From: JBLHZY01 sp047631555
Lineage (GTDB): Bacteria > Pseudomonadota > Alphaproteobacteria > Rhodobacterales > Rhodobacteraceae
Assembly (NCBI GenBank): GCA_047631555.1
Contig: JBLHZY010000005.1
Span: forward strand, 105,233-169,232
Length of the DNA stretch: 64,000 nucleotides
Direction: 5' to 3'
Shown here: positions 7,636 through 16,879 of the stretch, in pieces
Position numbering within the stretch: position 1 is the first letter of the stretch
Layout of the letters: each line of letters starts with the position of its first letter
Program-made: the position numbers and the translations under genes
The notes under the pieces: model-generated
Told to the model about the DNA's origin: nothing
Databases searched by the model: none
Seen by the model: the letters and a program-made list of their open reading frames with translations, nothing else

Positions 7636-8598
7636 ATGAAAAACTATCTCGAATTCGAAAAACCATTGGCCGAGATTGAGGGCAAAGCTGAAGAGCTGCG
7701 TGCCATGGCGCGGGCCAATGAAGAGATGGATGTTGAGAAAGAAGCGGCCGCTTTGGATAAGAAGGCCGCGGACATGCTGCGCGATCTTTACAAGGATCTG
7801 ACCCCTTGGCGCAAATGCCAGGTCGCCCGCCATCCGGATCGCCCTCATTGCAAAGATTATATCGAGGCGCTTTTTACCGAATACACCCCGCTTGCGGGTG
7901 ATCGCAACTTTGCCGATGATCATGCGGTTATGGGCGGGCTTGCGCGGCTTGGCGATACGCCTGTGATGGTCATTGGCCATGAAAAGGGCAGCGACACCAA
8001 AAGCCGGATTGAGCGCAATTTCGGCATGGCGCGCCCTGAGGGCTATCGCAAGGCGATCCGTTTGATGGATCTGGCCGGGCGCTTTGGCATTCCGGTGATT
8101 ACGATTGTCGACACACCAGGCGCCTATCCGGGCAAGGGCGCAGAAGAGCGCGGCCAATCCGAGGCGATTGCGCGCTCAACCGAGAAATGTTTGCAGCTCA
8201 AAGTTCCAGTGATTTCGGTGATTGTTGGCGAAGGCGGATCGGGCGGGGCTGTGGCCTTTGCGACGGCCAATAAGGTCGCCATGTTGGAGCATTCGATCTA
8301 TTCGGTGATCACGCCTGAGGGCTGCGCATCGATCCTTTGGAAGGACGCGGGCAAGATGCGCGAAGCGGCTGAGGCGATGCGCCTGACAGCCCAAGATTTG
8401 CAAAAGCTCGGGGTGATTGATCAGATCATCAAAGAGCCAATGGGCGGCGCGCAGCGGGATCGCGATGCGGCAATTGCCTCTGTTGGCAAGGCGCTTGAGG
8501 CGATGGTGAAAGACCTCTCCAAGAAGAAGCCGGATGCGCTTTTGGCGGAGCGGCGCAGCAAATTCCTTGATATCGGCTCAAAGGGGCTGGCAGCTTAG
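7636..8598 (+). CDS. accA: Acetyl-CoA carboxylase carboxyltransferase subunit alpha
   Basis: The ATG at 7636 (GGAG upstream) begins MKNYLEFEKPLAEIEGKAEE, the standard AccA start, and gives 320 residues. The TTG at 7621 in the same frame would add only five residues. Diagnostic motifs include ARHPDRPHCKDYI, MGGLARL, GMARPEGYRKA, TPGAYPG, IGEGGSGGA (as VGEGGSGGA) and EGCASILWKD. It transfers carboxyl from carboxybiotin to acetyl-CoA, the committed step of fatty-acid synthesis. It is monocistronic here; the convergent flavin protein gene ends 10 bp beyond its stop. Confidence 0.96.
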   Translation: MKNYLEFEKPLAEIEGKAEELRAMARANEEMDVEKEAAALDKKAADMLRDLYKDLTPWRKCQVARHPDRPHCKDYIEALFTEYTPLAGDRNFADDHAVMGGLARLGDTPVMVIGHEKGSDTKSRIERNFGMARPEGYRKAIRLMDLAGRFGIPVITIVDTPGAYPGKGAEERGQSEAIARSTEKCLQLKVPVISVIVGEGGSGGAVAFATANKVAMLEHSIYSVITPEGCASILWKDAGKMREAAEAMRLTAQDLQKLGVIDQIIKEPMGGAQRDRDAAIASVGKALEAMVKDLSKKKPDALLAERRSKFLDIGSKGLAA

Positions 8599-8608
8599 GC
8601 GCCTCCAG

Positions 8609-9214
8609 CTACCACATGCTCTCTTTAGCGCGCGCGGGCCATGCTTGATCAAAGGCCGCGCCGCTGATCTCGCCTTGGGTGATTTCATCGATGATATCGC
8701 CAAAGCTCGGCAGGCCTTCTGGCAGAGTGCTTTCCCAAAGCTCAGAGCGCATAATCGCGCGGGCGCATTGGATATAGATCTCTTCAATCTCAACCAAAAT
8801 AACCGTGCGCGGCAGCTTATCGCCGCGCGCAAAGCTCTCGCAAAGGGCTTTATCCGCCGTCAGCTTGGCGCGCCCATTTACCCGCACCGCACTGCGCGAT
8901 CCAGAGACGAGAAACATCAGCGCAATGCGCCCATCACGCACGATATTGCGCAGCGTATCGACGCGATTATTGCCGTTCCAATCAGGCAGCGCCAAAGTGC
9001 CCGGATCAAGGGCGCGCACCACGGGGCCTTCGTCGCCACGCGGCGAGCCATCGGCGCCCTCGGGCCCAACCGTTGACACAACGCAAAAGCGCGACGCCTC
9101 GATCCATTTGGCATATTGCGGGGTGAGGCGGCGGGTCACTTTGCGCAGGGCTGCATCGCTTGGCCGGCGGGAGTAGATTTCCTCTAGCGCTTTGATATCT
9201 TGAATGAAATCCAT
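8609..9214 (-). CDS. Pyridoxamine 5'-phosphate oxidase-family FMN-binding protein
   Basis: A 201-residue split-barrel flavoprotein with LRKVTRRLTPQYAKWIEASRFCVVSTVG, SPRGDEGPVV, LPDWNGNNRVDTLRNI and IALMFLVSG..AVRVNGRAKLT. The pattern fits the stand-alone FMN-binding subgroup rather than true PdxH. The substrate is not evident. It is the last gene of a leftward ftsE-ftsX-plsC operon, separated from plsC by 9 bp. Confidence 0.8.
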   Translation of the reverse strand: MDFIQDIKALEEIYSRRPSDAALRKVTRRLTPQYAKWIEASRFCVVSTVGPEGADGSPRGDEGPVVRALDPGTLALPDWNGNNRVDTLRNIVRDGRIALMFLVSGSRSAVRVNGRAKLTADKALCESFARGDKLPRTVILVEIEEIYIQCARAIMRSELWESTLPEGLPSFGDIIDEITQGEISGAAFDQAWPARAKESMW

Positions 9215-9223
9215 GCGTCTTTC

Positions 9224-9973
9224 CTATTTTTCAATCGCTTTTGCGGGCAGATCAAAGCCAGCTTCACGCATCAAGACATCCGACGCGGTCTCGATATCTG
9301 CCTCCAAACGGGTCATGAAACCCTCTTTGGAGAGGCCCTGTTCGATCAGGGGCAAAAACTCAAGAACCGCCAAGCCGCGCTTGCGATAAAAGCCGTGACG
9401 CGGCCAGAAAACCCCAACGTTGGTCGCCGCCGGAACGCAGGCTTGGCCGGTTTGTTCATAAAGCACGGCCGTGCCGATTTTATAGGGCAGATGGGCGCCT
9501 GCAGCGACGCGGGTTCCTTGCGGGAAAATGATCAGTTGGCTGGGATCGGCGTTGTGGGTTTTTACGTCCTCAACCATCTTTTTGATCGCCACGCCGCGCT
9601 TGCCGCGATCCACAGCAACACAGCGCATCCGCTTTGCGTAAAAGCCAACAATCGGCGTCCAAAGGATTTGCTTTTTCATGATGAATTTGGGGCGCGGCGC
9701 GACCGAAACGATCAAGATGATATCAAGGAAGCTTTGGTGCTTGGAGGCAATCACGACCTCGCCTTGGGGAACTTCGCCGCGAATTTCAGTGCGCAGCCCG
9801 ATCATCCAGCGCGCTGTAAAGCGGACGTATCGGCAATAGGTGCGCACGGCTTTGAACGCGTATTTGCGATCGATCAGAGCAAGCGGATAATAGGCTGCCG
9901 CCATCAAAATCATCATCAGATACATCTGGATGATAAAGACAAACGAGAGCAGCCATTGGATCGGGTTTTTCAT
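9224..9973 (-). CDS. plsC: 1-acyl-sn-glycerol-3-phosphate acyltransferase
   Basis: The ATG at 9973 overlaps the ftsX stop codon by one base (TAATG arrangement), giving 249 residues. There is one N-terminal membrane segment (about residues 5-25), the catalytic HxxxxD as KHQSFLD, and the substrate-binding loop FPQGTR in place of the usual FPEGTR. The enzyme acylates lysophosphatidic acid to phosphatidic acid at the inner membrane. Coupling to FtsEX in one operon links membrane-lipid synthesis with division only by context. Confidence 0.9.
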   Translation of the reverse strand: MKNPIQWLLSFVFIIQMYLMMILMAAAYYPLALIDRKYAFKAVRTYCRYVRFTARWMIGLRTEIRGEVPQGEVVIASKHQSFLDIILIVSVAPRPKFIMKKQILWTPIVGFYAKRMRCVAVDRGKRGVAIKKMVEDVKTHNADPSQLIIFPQGTRVAAGAHLPYKIGTAVLYEQTGQACVPAATNVGVFWPRHGFYRKRGLAVLEFLPLIEQGLSKEGFMTRLEADIETASDVLMREAGFDLPAKAIEK

Positions 9974-10878
9974 TACATCAAGCCTCGTAAAGTGCGCCTT
10001 GCGGCCAAGCGGGTCGCGGCGAAGGCGACGCTTGCAGCAAGCAGCGGGATAAGCAGCGGCCAGAGCCAATGCGCGCCTTTAAAGCCAAGGCCGGTGAGAA
10101 AGCTGCCCTGCCCGCCCGCGCTTGGCAGAAAGGCGATGGCGATCATCGCGATGGCTGTGCCGATGGCCGCGCCAAGCAGCGCGCGCAGGGTAAAGCGGCG
10201 CACGAATGCCCCCGCGATATAGGCGTCCTCCGCCCCGACAAGGCGCATCACCCGGATCACTTGGGCGTTGGCCGCAAGGGCTGCATTGGCGGCCAGCGTG
10301 ATCATTGCGCCGGTGGCTGCGCCGATCAGCAGAATGGAGAGAAACCCAAGCCCGCGCAGGCGCGTTGCCGCCCGCACCAGCGGTTTGCGCCAGCGGGTAT
10401 GATCATCCAAAATCGCGCCCGGCGCTTCGGCAGAAAGGCGCAGGCGCAGCCCTTGCGCATCATAGCCTTCCGAGGTTTCAACCACCTCGATCAATTGGGG
10501 AATTGGCAATGTATCAAGCGGCAGATCGGGCCCAAACCATGGGGCCAGCAGGGCGCGTTCTTCGGCGGTATCCAAGGCCCGCGCCGAAGCCACGCCGGGC
10601 GTTGTTTCAAGCACTTTGAGGGCGGCGGCGGTTTGGGCATTCATCTGACCGACGGGGGCGGCGATGCGCACGGTCGCCGTCATTGCCAGCTCTGAGGCCC
10701 AGCGATCTGCAAGCCGCCCTGTTGCCAGCGAAAGCGCCAGCGCAAAGACCGCCAAAAAGGCCATAGCGCCTGCGGTAAAGAGGGTCAGTTGCGCGGTAAA
10801 GCCGGTTGGCGGCACAATGCGATCCGCCGAGCTTTCAAAGCCCAAGAGCCGCGCGATATATCTAAGCACGGCCTTCAT
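9973..10878 (-). CDS. ftsX: Cell division protein FtsX, permease-like subunit
   Basis: 301 residues with a hydrophobic segment near residues 30-50, a periplasmic region (about 55-170) and three more hydrophobic segments in the C-terminal half, as in FtsX. It forms a complex with the ATPase FtsE that transmits conformational change to periplasmic peptidoglycan hydrolases. Its ATG overlaps the ftsE stop in an ATGA junction (10875-10878), a sign of translational coupling. Confidence 0.88.
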   Translation of the reverse strand: MKAVLRYIARLLGFESSADRIVPPTGFTAQLTLFTAGAMAFLAVFALALSLATGRLADRWASELAMTATVRIAAPVGQMNAQTAAALKVLETTPGVASARALDTAEERALLAPWFGPDLPLDTLPIPQLIEVVETSEGYDAQGLRLRLSAEAPGAILDDHTRWRKPLVRAATRLRGLGFLSILLIGAATGAMITLAANAALAANAQVIRVMRLVGAEDAYIAGAFVRRFTLRALLGAAIGTAIAMIAIAFLPSAGGQGSFLTGLGFKGAHWLWPLLIPLLAASVAFAATRLAARRTLRGLM

Positions 10879-11546
10879 AGATCCGCCCCCGCAGCTTGCA
10901 GCGTCTTGTTGGAGATGCGCAAAACCCGGGTTGTCACTTGGGCTTTGGCGGCGCGGATCAGGTTGAGATCATGGGTCGCAATCAGGATGGTTTTGCCCAT
11001 ACGATTGAGCTCAACCAGCAGGCTCAGCAGGCGCAGCGACATGTCCCAATCAACGTTTCCGGTCGGCTCATCCGCAATCACAACATCGGGCGACATGATC
11101 ACCGCGCGCGCCAAAGCAACCCGCTGACGCTCGCCGCCTGAAAGCTCGGGCGGGAGCGCATTTGCATGGTCTGACAGGCCAACCCAAGAGAGCAATTCCT
11201 CAAGGTTTTCAGCCTCTTCCGCCCGGCCAGAGACAGTCAGCGGGAGGCCGACGTTTTCAGCGACCGAAAGATGATCGAGAAACTGACAATCCTGATGCAC
11301 AACGCCGATGCGGCGGCGCAAAAGGGCAACATCATCGCGCTCCATCAAACGCGCATCTTGGCCAAGGATCGAAACTTTGCCCGACGTTGCCAATAAATCA
11401 CGGTAGCACAGCTTGAGAAACGTGGTTTTGCCGCTGCCCGAGGGCCCGGTGAGAAAGTAAAACGATCCCGGCGCAAGCGTAAGCGACACATCCTTTAGAA
11501 GGTCACTTCCACCATAGCCATAGGCCACATCCTGTAACTCGATCAC
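10875..11546 (-). CDS. ftsE: Cell division ATP-binding protein FtsE
   Basis: 223-residue ABC ATPase: Walker A GPSGSGKT, signature LSGGERQRVALARA, Walker B VVIADEPTGNVD and switch ATHD. MIELQDVAYGYGG at the N-terminus is FtsE-like. It is the first gene of a leftward operon ftsE-ftsX-plsC-flavin protein and diverges from the zinc-ribbon gene at 11705, so both promoters should lie in 11547-11704. Confidence 0.93.
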   Translation of the reverse strand: MIELQDVAYGYGGSDLLKDVSLTLAPGSFYFLTGPSGSGKTTFLKLCYRDLLATSGKVSILGQDARLMERDDVALLRRRIGVVHQDCQFLDHLSVAENVGLPLTVSGRAEEAENLEELLSWVGLSDHANALPPELSGGERQRVALARAVIMSPDVVIADEPTGNVDWDMSLRLLSLLVELNRMGKTILIATHDLNLIRAAKAQVTTRVLRISNKTLQAAGADL

Positions 11547-11704
11547 GCCTATTACCCCATCTTCTGCCGCGACAGTTTTGCCTCAGCTTGCGGATTGTTT
11601 CAATCTTTGTAACGCAAAACCTTGGACAATCCGATTACCATTGTTAACAATTGGCAAAAATGGGCAGAAAAACCGGCGCGAAGCGTTACGGTAAAGAGGA
11701 ATAT

Positions 11705-12598
11705 ATGCGGCTGATTTGTCCCAATTGTGGTGCGCAATACGAAGTTGATGCGCAAGTCATCCCCGATGGCGGGCGCGATGTGCAGTGTTCCAACTGTGGG
11801 CACACATGGTTTCAGCGCCCTGCCAATCAAGATGCCGATCTTGCCGATGAGCTTGGTATGAAGCTTGATGAGCAGGCCGAGGCGCAGGCCAGCGAGCCTG
11901 ATCACACGCCCGAGCAGCATTTTGAGCCTGAAGAGGCGCCCCAAGAGCAATCCCCGCCTGAAGACGACCGTGAAGAGGCCGAAGCGCCCGCAGAAGAAGA
12001 GCATACCCCCAGCGGCGAGTTCATCCGGCGCGAGCTTGATGACGGCGTTTTAGATATTTTACGCGATGAAGCGACGCGCGAAAGCGAAGCCCGCCGCGCC
12101 GAGAGCGATATGCTTGAAACGCAGCCCGATCTTGGCATCGACGAGAGCAACGCGACCCAAGGCAGCATTAAGCGCGGTTTGCGCGAGCGGATGGCCCGTT
12201 TGCGCGGCGTTGATGAGAGCGATATCGGCGCAGGCGCTGCTGCGGCGGCTTCTGGCAAGCGGCGCGATTTGCTACCCGACATTGAAGAGATCAACTCAAC
12301 CTTGCGCGCCAGTTCGGATCGCGAAGAGGCCGAAGCCTTTGAGGAAGAAGCCGTAAGTCGTGGCTCTCGCAAGAACGGGTTTGGGCGCGGCTTTGGGCTG
12401 ATCCTCTTGATCGCCGTTTTGGCTGTTGCGCTCTATGCTTTGGCCCCAAAAATCGCGGCTTCTGTGCCTGCGCTTGAGGGTATCTTGGGCGGATATGTGA
12501 GCTTTATTAATGGCTTGCGCGAATGGCTCGATGGGGCGATGCAAGGCTCAGCGGCCAAGCTCACAGAGCTTTTGTCGTCGCTCACAAAGGGCGAATAA
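11705..12598 (+). CDS. MJ0042-type zinc-ribbon membrane protein
   Basis: The ATG at 11705 follows GAGGA and gives 297 residues beginning MRLICPNCGAQYEVDAQVIP. C5, C8, C28 and C31 form the CxxC...CxxC ribbon common at the start of alphaproteobacterial regulators and membrane proteins. Residues 40-225 are very acidic and probably disordered. A single membrane segment lies near 229-250, followed by a short amphipathic tail. The function is unknown. The gene diverges from the ftsEX operon and its stop is 7 bp from the convergent DUF4175 gene. Confidence 0.8.
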   Translation: MRLICPNCGAQYEVDAQVIPDGGRDVQCSNCGHTWFQRPANQDADLADELGMKLDEQAEAQASEPDHTPEQHFEPEEAPQEQSPPEDDREEAEAPAEEEHTPSGEFIRRELDDGVLDILRDEATRESEARRAESDMLETQPDLGIDESNATQGSIKRGLRERMARLRGVDESDIGAGAAAAASGKRRDLLPDIEEINSTLRASSDREEAEAFEEEAVSRGSRKNGFGRGFGLILLIAVLAVALYALAPKIAASVPALEGILGGYVSFINGLREWLDGAMQGSAAKLTELLSSLTKGE

Positions 12599-12605
12599 CC
12601 CGTCT

Positions 12606-15227
12606 TTAGAAGCGGTCCAGCAAGCGTTTGAGATAGTCGAGCTCAACATCGGGGCGCTCTTGATCGCTTGAGCGGCGGCGTATTTCATCGAGCAATTCGC
12701 GCGCGCGTCGATAGACATCTTCCCCCTGAAGCATCTGATCCTGTGTGCCGGCTTGGCCCGCACTTCCTGCGTTGCGGCCCAAAGGGTCTTGGCGATCGGA
12801 TTGGCCTGCGCGCCCCATTGCTTCGCCCTGTTGGCCGCCTTGCTCAGAGCGTTCTTGCGCCATTTGCTCGGCCAGATTGCGCATCCCGTCGCGCAGGGCT
12901 TCCATCGCCTCGGACTGACTATCAAGCGCCCCGGCGAAATCATCCTCTCGCAGGGCGTTTTCCGCGTCTTTCATCGCGCGCCCGGCCCGATCAATCGCGT
13001 CCCGCGCCGCTTCGCCCTCTTCGCCGCCGCCGCCGGGCAGCGCGCCTTTCTGGCGGTTCAGCTCATCTTGAAGTGCTTGTTGGCGATCCGCGAGGCTACC
13101 GGTTTCAGAGCCACCAACGCCGGATCCGCCTTTGCCGCGCTCTTTGCCTTGGCTTGAGCCGCCCTCTTGGCCGTTTTCGCCCTCACCGCCCTCACCTTCG
13201 CCGCGCGGGCCTTCGGCTCCGTCTTCGGGGCCCTCGCCGCCGCCTTCATCGCCTTCATCGCCGGTTGCGTCGCCTTCTTGGCCACGGTCTTGGTTAAATT
13301 GGTCTTGGAGATCGCTGAAAGTCTCGTCATTCAGGCCCTGTTGTTCGCGCAGAGTGTCGCTGAGGCCGTTCATCGCCTGTTCGCTTTGGCTTTGCTGGCC
13401 TTGGCCGCCTTGGCCTTCGGCAACTTGGATATTCTCCATAAGCTGGCGCAATTGCTCCAGCAGCTCTTGGGCCTCGGCGGTGCGGCCTTGTTCCATCAGT
13501 TCTTGCAAACGATCCATCAGTTGCTGAATTTGATCGCCGGTGATTTGCTGCATATTTTGGGCGTCGGCCTGTTGCTGGGCATCGCCGTTTTCGCTTTGTT
13601 GTTGGGCGAGTTGGCGGACGTAATTATCCATCGCTTCGCGCAGCTCTTCCATCAGGCCTGCGATCTCATCGTCTGAAGCGCCGCGTTTGATCGCCTCGGC
13701 AAGCTTGTCTTGGGCTTGGCGCAGGCGCTCGGCGGCATCGGCAAGCAAGCCATCCTCGATCTGCACGGCAATATCCCAAAGCACTTGGGCGATCTCATCG
13801 CGCGCCTCTTTGCTTAGGCCTTCTTCCTCAAGCCGGCGTATCACGATCCGCAATTTGAGATAGGCCGTGGCCGAGCTGAACAAATCCTCCGGCCTATAAG
13901 AAACGGCGCGCAAGACTTGGGCCACGCGCGGCGCATTTGACACGTTCCAGAGCAATTCGCGCCGCTCTTCAATCAGGGCGGCGGCCACCGGATCAAAGAA
14001 GCGCTTGGCCGGAAGGTCGATCACCAGCGGATCGGTTTGACCGGTTTGCCCGGCGGCATCATCGACATAAAGCGCGATCTCAACCGGCAGATCGGCCCAT
14101 GGATGTTCGGAGAGGTTTTCGATCAGGTCCTCAGCAAAGCTGCGCCGATCGCCGGAGATCGTCATCGGGAGATCAAGAACAATATCGGGGCGGGCTTCGG
14201 GCGCAGTTACATAGCCATAGCGGCGCGGGACTGTTGCCAGATCAAGGCGGATAATCGCGCGCCCGGCAGCAATCCCGTAGTCATCCAGCACGGCAAAGGG
14301 CAGCCGCATTTCGCCGTTTGCGGCCCGCTCAACCACACCATCAAGGCGGATCACGGGGGCCTCATCAGGGATCGCGGTGATCTGCCAGCTCGCGCCGTTT
14401 GGCCCTTCGATCAAAAGCGTGCCGCTTTGGCGAATTGTCAGTCTTTGCTCGGGCAAGGAGGCATCGGGCAGCGCGCCCATTCGGCCTGAGATATCCTCGC
14501 TCAGCGTAAGCGCGCCAACTTCGCCGTAAAGGCGCAGGGTGAGTTCGCTGCCCGTCGGGACATTCAGCGCACCGGGGGGGATATCATTGAGGTAGAGCGC
14601 AGGCTTGCCGGTATAGCGCGGCGGCTCGATCCAGCCCTCCCATGAAGGGCCACTGGCGAGCGCGCCATTGCCGCTTCCCGGTGTCATTTGCGCAACCGAT
14701 TCAACCCGCAGGAAAGAGCCAAAGAGCAGCGCCATCACCAGCGCAAGAAGGGCCGCATAGCGCAGCGCATAAGGATCACGGCGCGAGATTTGTAGATTGG
14801 GCGCAGGGGCGCGGGCGCTGGCGGCGCTTGCCTCCATACGGCGGCGATGCGCGGCCCAGACGGCAGCGGAGGCCGCATCATTGGCCCCGATCACTTGGGT
14901 ATCCATTAGGGCGGCAATCGGGCGGCCGGGGATGCTTTCATCCAAGCGGGCAAGGGCCTCTGCGCGGCGGGGGAAATGAAACTGGCGGATGCCGTAAATC
15001 AGCGCGGCTAAGCTTGCGAGGATCACCAAAACAGTGATGCCCCAAACCGCTTCAAGCGGCAGCACATCCTGTACGCCAAACATCAAGGCCGCGAGCGCAG
15101 CCATCAAGACAGAAGCAAGCGGCCAAAACGCGCGCAATCCGCGCTCGCCAATCATCCCGGCCCGGGTCAACCGGATCGGCCAGGTCAGATGCTTGGGCAC
15201 CTTAGGGGATGATTTTGCGTCGCTCAT
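12606..15227 (-). CDS. TIGR02302/DUF4175-family large membrane protein
   Basis: 873 residues. Two hydrophobic segments lie near 33-75 and another near 152-172, followed by a long beta-rich region (about 180-430) with DDYGIAAGRAIIRLDL and an ETF-like helical stretch. From about residue 540 on the sequence is low-complexity, rich in Q, G and E, and probably coiled coil or disordered (e.g. QQSENGDAQQQ). This matches the DUF4175 family found next to lysA/argH in Rhodobacterales. The function is not established. It is the last gene of the argH-lysA operon. Confidence 0.85.
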   Translation of the reverse strand: MSDAKSSPKVPKHLTWPIRLTRAGMIGERGLRAFWPLASVLMAALAALMFGVQDVLPLEAVWGITVLVILASLAALIYGIRQFHFPRRAEALARLDESIPGRPIAALMDTQVIGANDAASAAVWAAHRRRMEASAASARAPAPNLQISRRDPYALRYAALLALVMALLFGSFLRVESVAQMTPGSGNGALASGPSWEGWIEPPRYTGKPALYLNDIPPGALNVPTGSELTLRLYGEVGALTLSEDISGRMGALPDASLPEQRLTIRQSGTLLIEGPNGASWQITAIPDEAPVIRLDGVVERAANGEMRLPFAVLDDYGIAAGRAIIRLDLATVPRRYGYVTAPEARPDIVLDLPMTISGDRRSFAEDLIENLSEHPWADLPVEIALYVDDAAGQTGQTDPLVIDLPAKRFFDPVAAALIEERRELLWNVSNAPRVAQVLRAVSYRPEDLFSSATAYLKLRIVIRRLEEEGLSKEARDEIAQVLWDIAVQIEDGLLADAAERLRQAQDKLAEAIKRGASDDEIAGLMEELREAMDNYVRQLAQQQSENGDAQQQADAQNMQQITGDQIQQLMDRLQELMEQGRTAEAQELLEQLRQLMENIQVAEGQGGQGQQSQSEQAMNGLSDTLREQQGLNDETFSDLQDQFNQDRGQEGDATGDEGDEGGGEGPEDGAEGPRGEGEGGEGENGQEGGSSQGKERGKGGSGVGGSETGSLADRQQALQDELNRQKGALPGGGGEEGEAARDAIDRAGRAMKDAENALREDDFAGALDSQSEAMEALRDGMRNLAEQMAQERSEQGGQQGEAMGRAGQSDRQDPLGRNAGSAGQAGTQDQMLQGEDVYRRARELLDEIRRRSSDQERPDVELDYLKRLLDRF

Positions 15228-15286
15228 ACATCCTTTGCCTTTGCGCTTATGGCGCGGGCTTTGCCTTTGCGCTTATACGCTTGGGG

Positions 15287-16558
15287 CTATTCGAGAAGCC
15301 ATGATGGAACCGTATCGCGGTTTATCATCTCTTCATAGCTCGGACGTGGCCGGATGACAGCGAATTGATCGCCGTGAACGAGCACTTCAGGGATGAGCGG
15401 GCGCGAGTTATATTCGCTTGCCATCACCGCACCATAAGCGCCAGCGGAGCGAAATGCGACGATATCGCCCTCGGTTAAGGTCGGCATATCGCGCTGTTTG
15501 GCAAAGGTATCGCCCGTTTCGCAGACGGGGCCGACGATATCGAATTTGGTTTGTTCCGCGCCTGCTTTGGGCTCGATCAGCGGGATGATATCGTGATGGG
15601 CTTCATACATGGCGGGGCGGATCAGATCGTTCATCGCAGCGTCAAGAATAAGGAAATCGCGGCCCTCGCCCTCTTTTACATAGATGACGGAAGAGACCAT
15701 GATGCCCGCATTGCCCGAAATCAGGCGGCCCGGTTCAATCTCAATCTCACAGCCCAAATGGCCGACCGTGCGCCGGATCACATCGCCGTATTCCATCGGC
15801 AAAGGTGGCGCGGTATTTGAGCGCTCGTAAGGGATGCCAAGGCCGCCGCCAAGATCGAGGTAGCGGATATTGTGACCATCCGCGCGCAGTTGTTCTGTCA
15901 GCTCGGCGACCTTGGTATAGGCAGCCTCAAAAGGGGCAAGATCGGTAAGTTGCGAGCCGATGTGAACGTCGATCCCGATGACCTCAAGCCCGGGCAAAGC
16001 GGCGGCTTCGGCGTAAACAGCGCGGGCTTTGGCGATGGGGATGCCGAATTTGTTTTCTGACTTGCCGGTGGCGATTTTGGCATGGGTTTTGGCGTCAACA
16101 TCGGGATTTACCCGGACGGTAATGGGCGCAACCTTGCCCAAGCTCGTGGCCACCTCGGAGAGCGCGCGCATCTCTGGTTCGCTCTCGACATTGAACTGAC
16201 GGATGCCGCCTTCAAGCGCGATGCGCATCTCTTCGCGGGTTTTGCCAACGCCGGAGAAAACGATGCGTTCGCCGGGGAAGCCTGCGGCCTTGGCGCGCAG
16301 ATATTCGCCTTGCGAAACAACGTCAACGCCCGCGCCAAGTCCAGCAATCAGGCGCAGCACGGCTTGGTTGGAATTGCTTTTCATCGAAAAACAAACGAGG
16401 TGCTCCATGCCATGAAGCGCCTCATTGAAGACCTCAATATGGCGCGTCAGGGTCGCGGTCGAATAGCAATAAAACGGCGTGCCGACTTGCTCGGCGATCT
16501 GCGCGAGCGAGACATCTTCGGCGTAAAGTTCGCCGTTGCGATAGAGGAAGTGATCCAT
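15287..16558 (-). CDS. lysA: Diaminopimelate decarboxylase
   Basis: The ATG at 16558 overlaps the DUF2834 stop (ATGA) and gives 423 residues starting MDHFLYRNGELYAEDVSL. Fold-type III PLP decarboxylase motifs: YCYSTATL, FSMKSNSN (PLP lysine), VNPDVDAKTHAKI, IDVHIGSQ, DLGGGLGIPY, EPGRLI, CETGDTFA, GAYGAVMASEYN. It converts meso-diaminopimelate to L-lysine. Cotranscription with argH puts lysine and arginine synthesis in one transcript. Confidence 0.96.
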   Translation of the reverse strand: MDHFLYRNGELYAEDVSLAQIAEQVGTPFYCYSTATLTRHIEVFNEALHGMEHLVCFSMKSNSNQAVLRLIAGLGAGVDVVSQGEYLRAKAAGFPGERIVFSGVGKTREEMRIALEGGIRQFNVESEPEMRALSEVATSLGKVAPITVRVNPDVDAKTHAKIATGKSENKFGIPIAKARAVYAEAAALPGLEVIGIDVHIGSQLTDLAPFEAAYTKVAELTEQLRADGHNIRYLDLGGGLGIPYERSNTAPPLPMEYGDVIRRTVGHLGCEIEIEPGRLISGNAGIMVSSVIYVKEGEGRDFLILDAAMNDLIRPAMYEAHHDIIPLIEPKAGAEQTKFDIVGPVCETGDTFAKQRDMPTLTEGDIVAFRSAGAYGAVMASEYNSRPLIPEVLVHGDQFAVIRPRPSYEEMINRDTVPSWLLE

Positions 16559-16875
16559 CAGGTTTTGGCCCTTGTGCGCAAAAAGAGATAAAGTGGTAGC
16601 CCGCAGCTGACGCCGATAAACAGGGTCACAGGCAGCGCCCAGAGCGCCACCCAATTGCGCCGCACCCGCGTTTCGGCAATCGCCCAGATCGACAGCGCGA
16701 TGGCGGCAATAATGAGATCCCAAGCAAGGCCAGAGGTCGCAGCATTGGCCTGCCATGCCTCGATCAGGCCCGTAAGGCTTAGGCTATTTTCGCGGCCCCA
16801 AGTGACAAAATAATACATCGGAAAAATGGCGCCCCAAAGCGCGAGCCCGAGATAGATCATCCGCAAAGCTGACAT
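16558..16875 (-). CDS. Small DUF2834-type membrane protein
   Basis: From the ATG at 16875 the product has 105 residues with three predicted membrane helices (about 7-25, 50-67, 76-97) and the motif GLAWDLIIAAIALSIWAIAE typical of DUF2834. An internal ATG at 16860 is an alternative start; neither has a strong SD. I prefer 16875 because it lies 4 bp after the lipoprotein stop codon. The function is unknown. It is part of the argH-lysA operon. Confidence 0.72.
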   Translation of the reverse strand: MSALRMIYLGLALWGAIFPMYYFVTWGRENSLSLTGLIEAWQANAATSGLAWDLIIAAIALSIWAIAETRVRRNWVALWALPVTLFIGVSCGLPLYLFLRTRAKT

Positions 16876-16879
16876 GCCG

